5,092 bases of DNA from Spirochaetes bacterium GWF1_49_6 (GTDB lineage Bacteria > Spirochaetota > Brevinematia > Brevinematales > GWF1-51-8): assembly GCA_001829395.1 (NCBI GenBank), contig MIBD01000080.1, forward strand, positions 8,148 to 13,239, given 5' to 3'. Below are positions 3,822-5,092 of this stretch, one piece after another (position 1 is the stretch's first letter; each line of letters starts with the position of its first letter). The position numbers and the translations under genes are program-made. Below the pieces are notes generated by a model. The model was not told the DNA's origin. It searched no databases and saw nothing but the letters and a program-made list of their open reading frames with translations.

Positions 3822-5092
3822 ACCCGTTCCTTTCTTCACCCCGCCCTTAGATATCGGCACTTCCAACCCGATCATACAGATATCGTCCTCGAAAACACCC
3901 GAACCACGGTAATCGATCAATCGCTGTACGATGCGGTCGATAAACACGTTGATGGGAAGCGGGGAAAACTCGCGGAGGATATTATTCAGGTGTCTCTCGC
4001 CGAAATCTTCACTCGAATCCGCCGCGGCTTTCACGTTGATGGTTTCCGACAGACCATCCGTATAGAGATAGACCTTCGATCCCTCTTCGAGCATCACTTT
4101 ATCGTTCCTGTACTTCTTCTCGCCCTGCTGAATTTCCGTATTGCTCATTATACCTAGGGGCACGCCTTTTTTATTTACCCCGATAGGGGTGACGTTATCA
4201 CGGGTGACCACTAACGGCGGAAGGTGCCCGGCGTTGGCGAATAAAAGGCTATGCTCGGCGGGGTCGTATATCCCGTAGAACGCGGTGATGAAGTTTCCGC
4301 CGGTCAGGCCGAACAGGAAATCGTTCATCAGGTAAAGGAACTCCTCCGGGGAGTTGATCAGTACCGAGAACTGTAGGGTGACGCTTTTTATCATCGATGT
4401 GATGAGCGCCGCGGGTACGCCATGCCCGGAAACGTCGCTCAGGAATATCCCGATACTGCCGTCGGGATAACGCACCATGTCGAAAAAGTCGCCGCCCACT
4501 TCCTCGAGGGAGTTGTAATAAAATGCGATGTCAGGGGAAGGCGAATTCTTCGGGATGAACTGCATCTGGATCGAATGGGCGAGCGAGAGCTCGTGTTCGT
4601 ATATCTCGTTACGTATCTTCAGCTTATTTTTTTCTTTCTCAAGTTCGGCATAAGTTACCCGTAATTCTTCCTGGGCTTTTTTCCTATTCGCGATTTCCTT
4701 CTGCAGGGTTTTCATTTCGCGGATATCGTGGGCGACGATGACAAATCCGGCGTTATCGCTTAAACTATCCTTAATCAGCGATACGGACATCATTACCGGT
4801 ATAAGCTCGTACTTTTTCGTTATCAGTTGAATCTCGTTGGAATGAGGGGTAAACTCGTCGCGGACTTTGAGGACTAGGCGGAAAAAATGGTCTTTTTCGT
4901 GCACCAGCGGGGAAAACGCCTTCCCGGTCAGTTCGGCCTGCGTGTATCCGAGAAGTTCCTCGGCGCTGTGGTTGACCTTCAGGACATTACCCTGCGGATC
5001 GACGAGGATTAGGATGTCCATCATCTTCGAGGTAATTTCATCGGTAACGATTTCGGAGGTCATATTCATCAGGCGGTACTTAATGATGGAAA
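3792..5092 (-). CDS. PAS domain plus SpoIIE/RsbU-type PP2C serine phosphatase, 5' end outside the window
   Basis: Such phosphatases usually dephosphorylate STAS anti-anti-sigma factors in partner-switching control. Numbered from the internal ATG at 5069, a PAS domain covers ~13-118 (ILILVDPQGNVLKVNHSAEELLGY, later FVIVAHDI). A coiled-coil linker covers ~117-165 (KEIANRKKAQEELR). The PP2C domain covers ~168-404 with VGGDFFD (191-197), SDVSGHGVPAAL (211-222), NAGHLPPL (279-286), LYTDGLSE (335-342) and EDDICMI (394-400), so the metal-binding aspartates are present and it should be active. The last ~18 residues are Lys-rich. The frame stays open to the right edge (SIIKYRLMNM precedes the PAS) and no ribosome site precedes ATG 5069 or 5063, so the gene probably starts beyond the window. 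YRLMNM... before a PAS resembles the junction after an N-terminal 7TM sensor domain of histidine-kinase type, which is inference. No STAS or anti-sigma gene is visible here. Confidence 0.92.
   Translation of the reverse strand, partial: SIIKYRLMNMTSEIVTDEITSKMMDILILVDPQGNVLKVNHSAEELLGYTQAELTGKAFSPLVHEKDHFFRLVLKVRDEFTPHSNEIQLITKKYELIPVMMSVSLIKDSLSDNAGFVIVAHDIREMKTLQKEIANRKKAQEELRVTYAELEKEKNKLKIRNEIYEHELSLAHSIQMQFIPKNSPSPDIAFYYNSLEEVGGDFFDMVRYPDGSIGIFLSDVSGHGVPAALITSMIKSVTLQFSVLINSPEEFLYLMNDFLFGLTGGNFITAFYGIYDPAEHSLLFANAGHLPPLVVTRDNVTPIGVNKKGVPLGIMSNTEIQQGEKKYRNDKVMLEEGSKVYLYTDGLSETINVKAAADSSEDFGERHLNNILREFSPLPINVFIDRIVQRLIDYRGSGVFEDDICMIGLEVPISKGGVKKGTGKKQEKRKPI

Overview
This is a mid-GC window (roughly half G+C by eye) from a diderm bacterium. 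It has an outer-membrane Omp85-type barrel protein, a bacterial purC, and a PAS/SpoIIE-type phosphatase that probably continues into a membrane sensor domain beyond the right edge. The gene mix would suit a spirochaete or a similar deep-branching Gram-negative lineage, but nothing here fixes the taxonomy.

Layout. 1-440 (+) is the C-terminal part of a radical SAM/SPASM protein. It meets 437-1744 (-), a small one-POTRA Omp85-like outer-membrane protein, tail to tail with overlapping stop codons. A 113-bp divergent spacer (1745-1857) holds two promoters arranged symmetrically on one 12-bp palindromic -10 core. One drives the Omp85-like gene leftwards and the other drives purC (1858-2736) rightwards. 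An RDD-family membrane protein (2746-3327) follows purC after 9 bp and is probably cotranscribed. It meets a 100-residue J-domain protein (3324-3626, minus) with a second 4-bp overlap of stop codons. The right end (3792-5092, minus) is a PAS + coiled-coil + PP2C (SpoIIE/RsbU) phosphatase with all metal-binding motifs, open at its N-terminal side.

The least ordinary part is the 165-bp gap between the J-protein and the phosphatase (3627-3791). On the plus strand, opposite to both neighbours, it carries a consensus -35 (TTGACA), a 17-bp spacer and a TAATAT -10 overlapping a perfect tandem 10-bp repeat. Immediately downstream is an ~80-nt two-stem hairpin ending in a U-rich tail. This is the arrangement of a free-standing small RNA gene of about 90 nt. 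The asymmetric internal loop of the predicted RNA carries CACCUCC, identical to the anti-Shine-Dalgarno end of 16S rRNA. Its 3' end runs antisense into the last codons of the phosphatase gene. It is a prediction from sequence only, but the strongest candidate for something undescribed here.

The genes do not form one pathway. purC is housekeeping purine synthesis. The phosphatase is a partner-switching regulator. The Omp85-like, RDD and J-domain proteins are envelope or folding proteins of unknown specific role.
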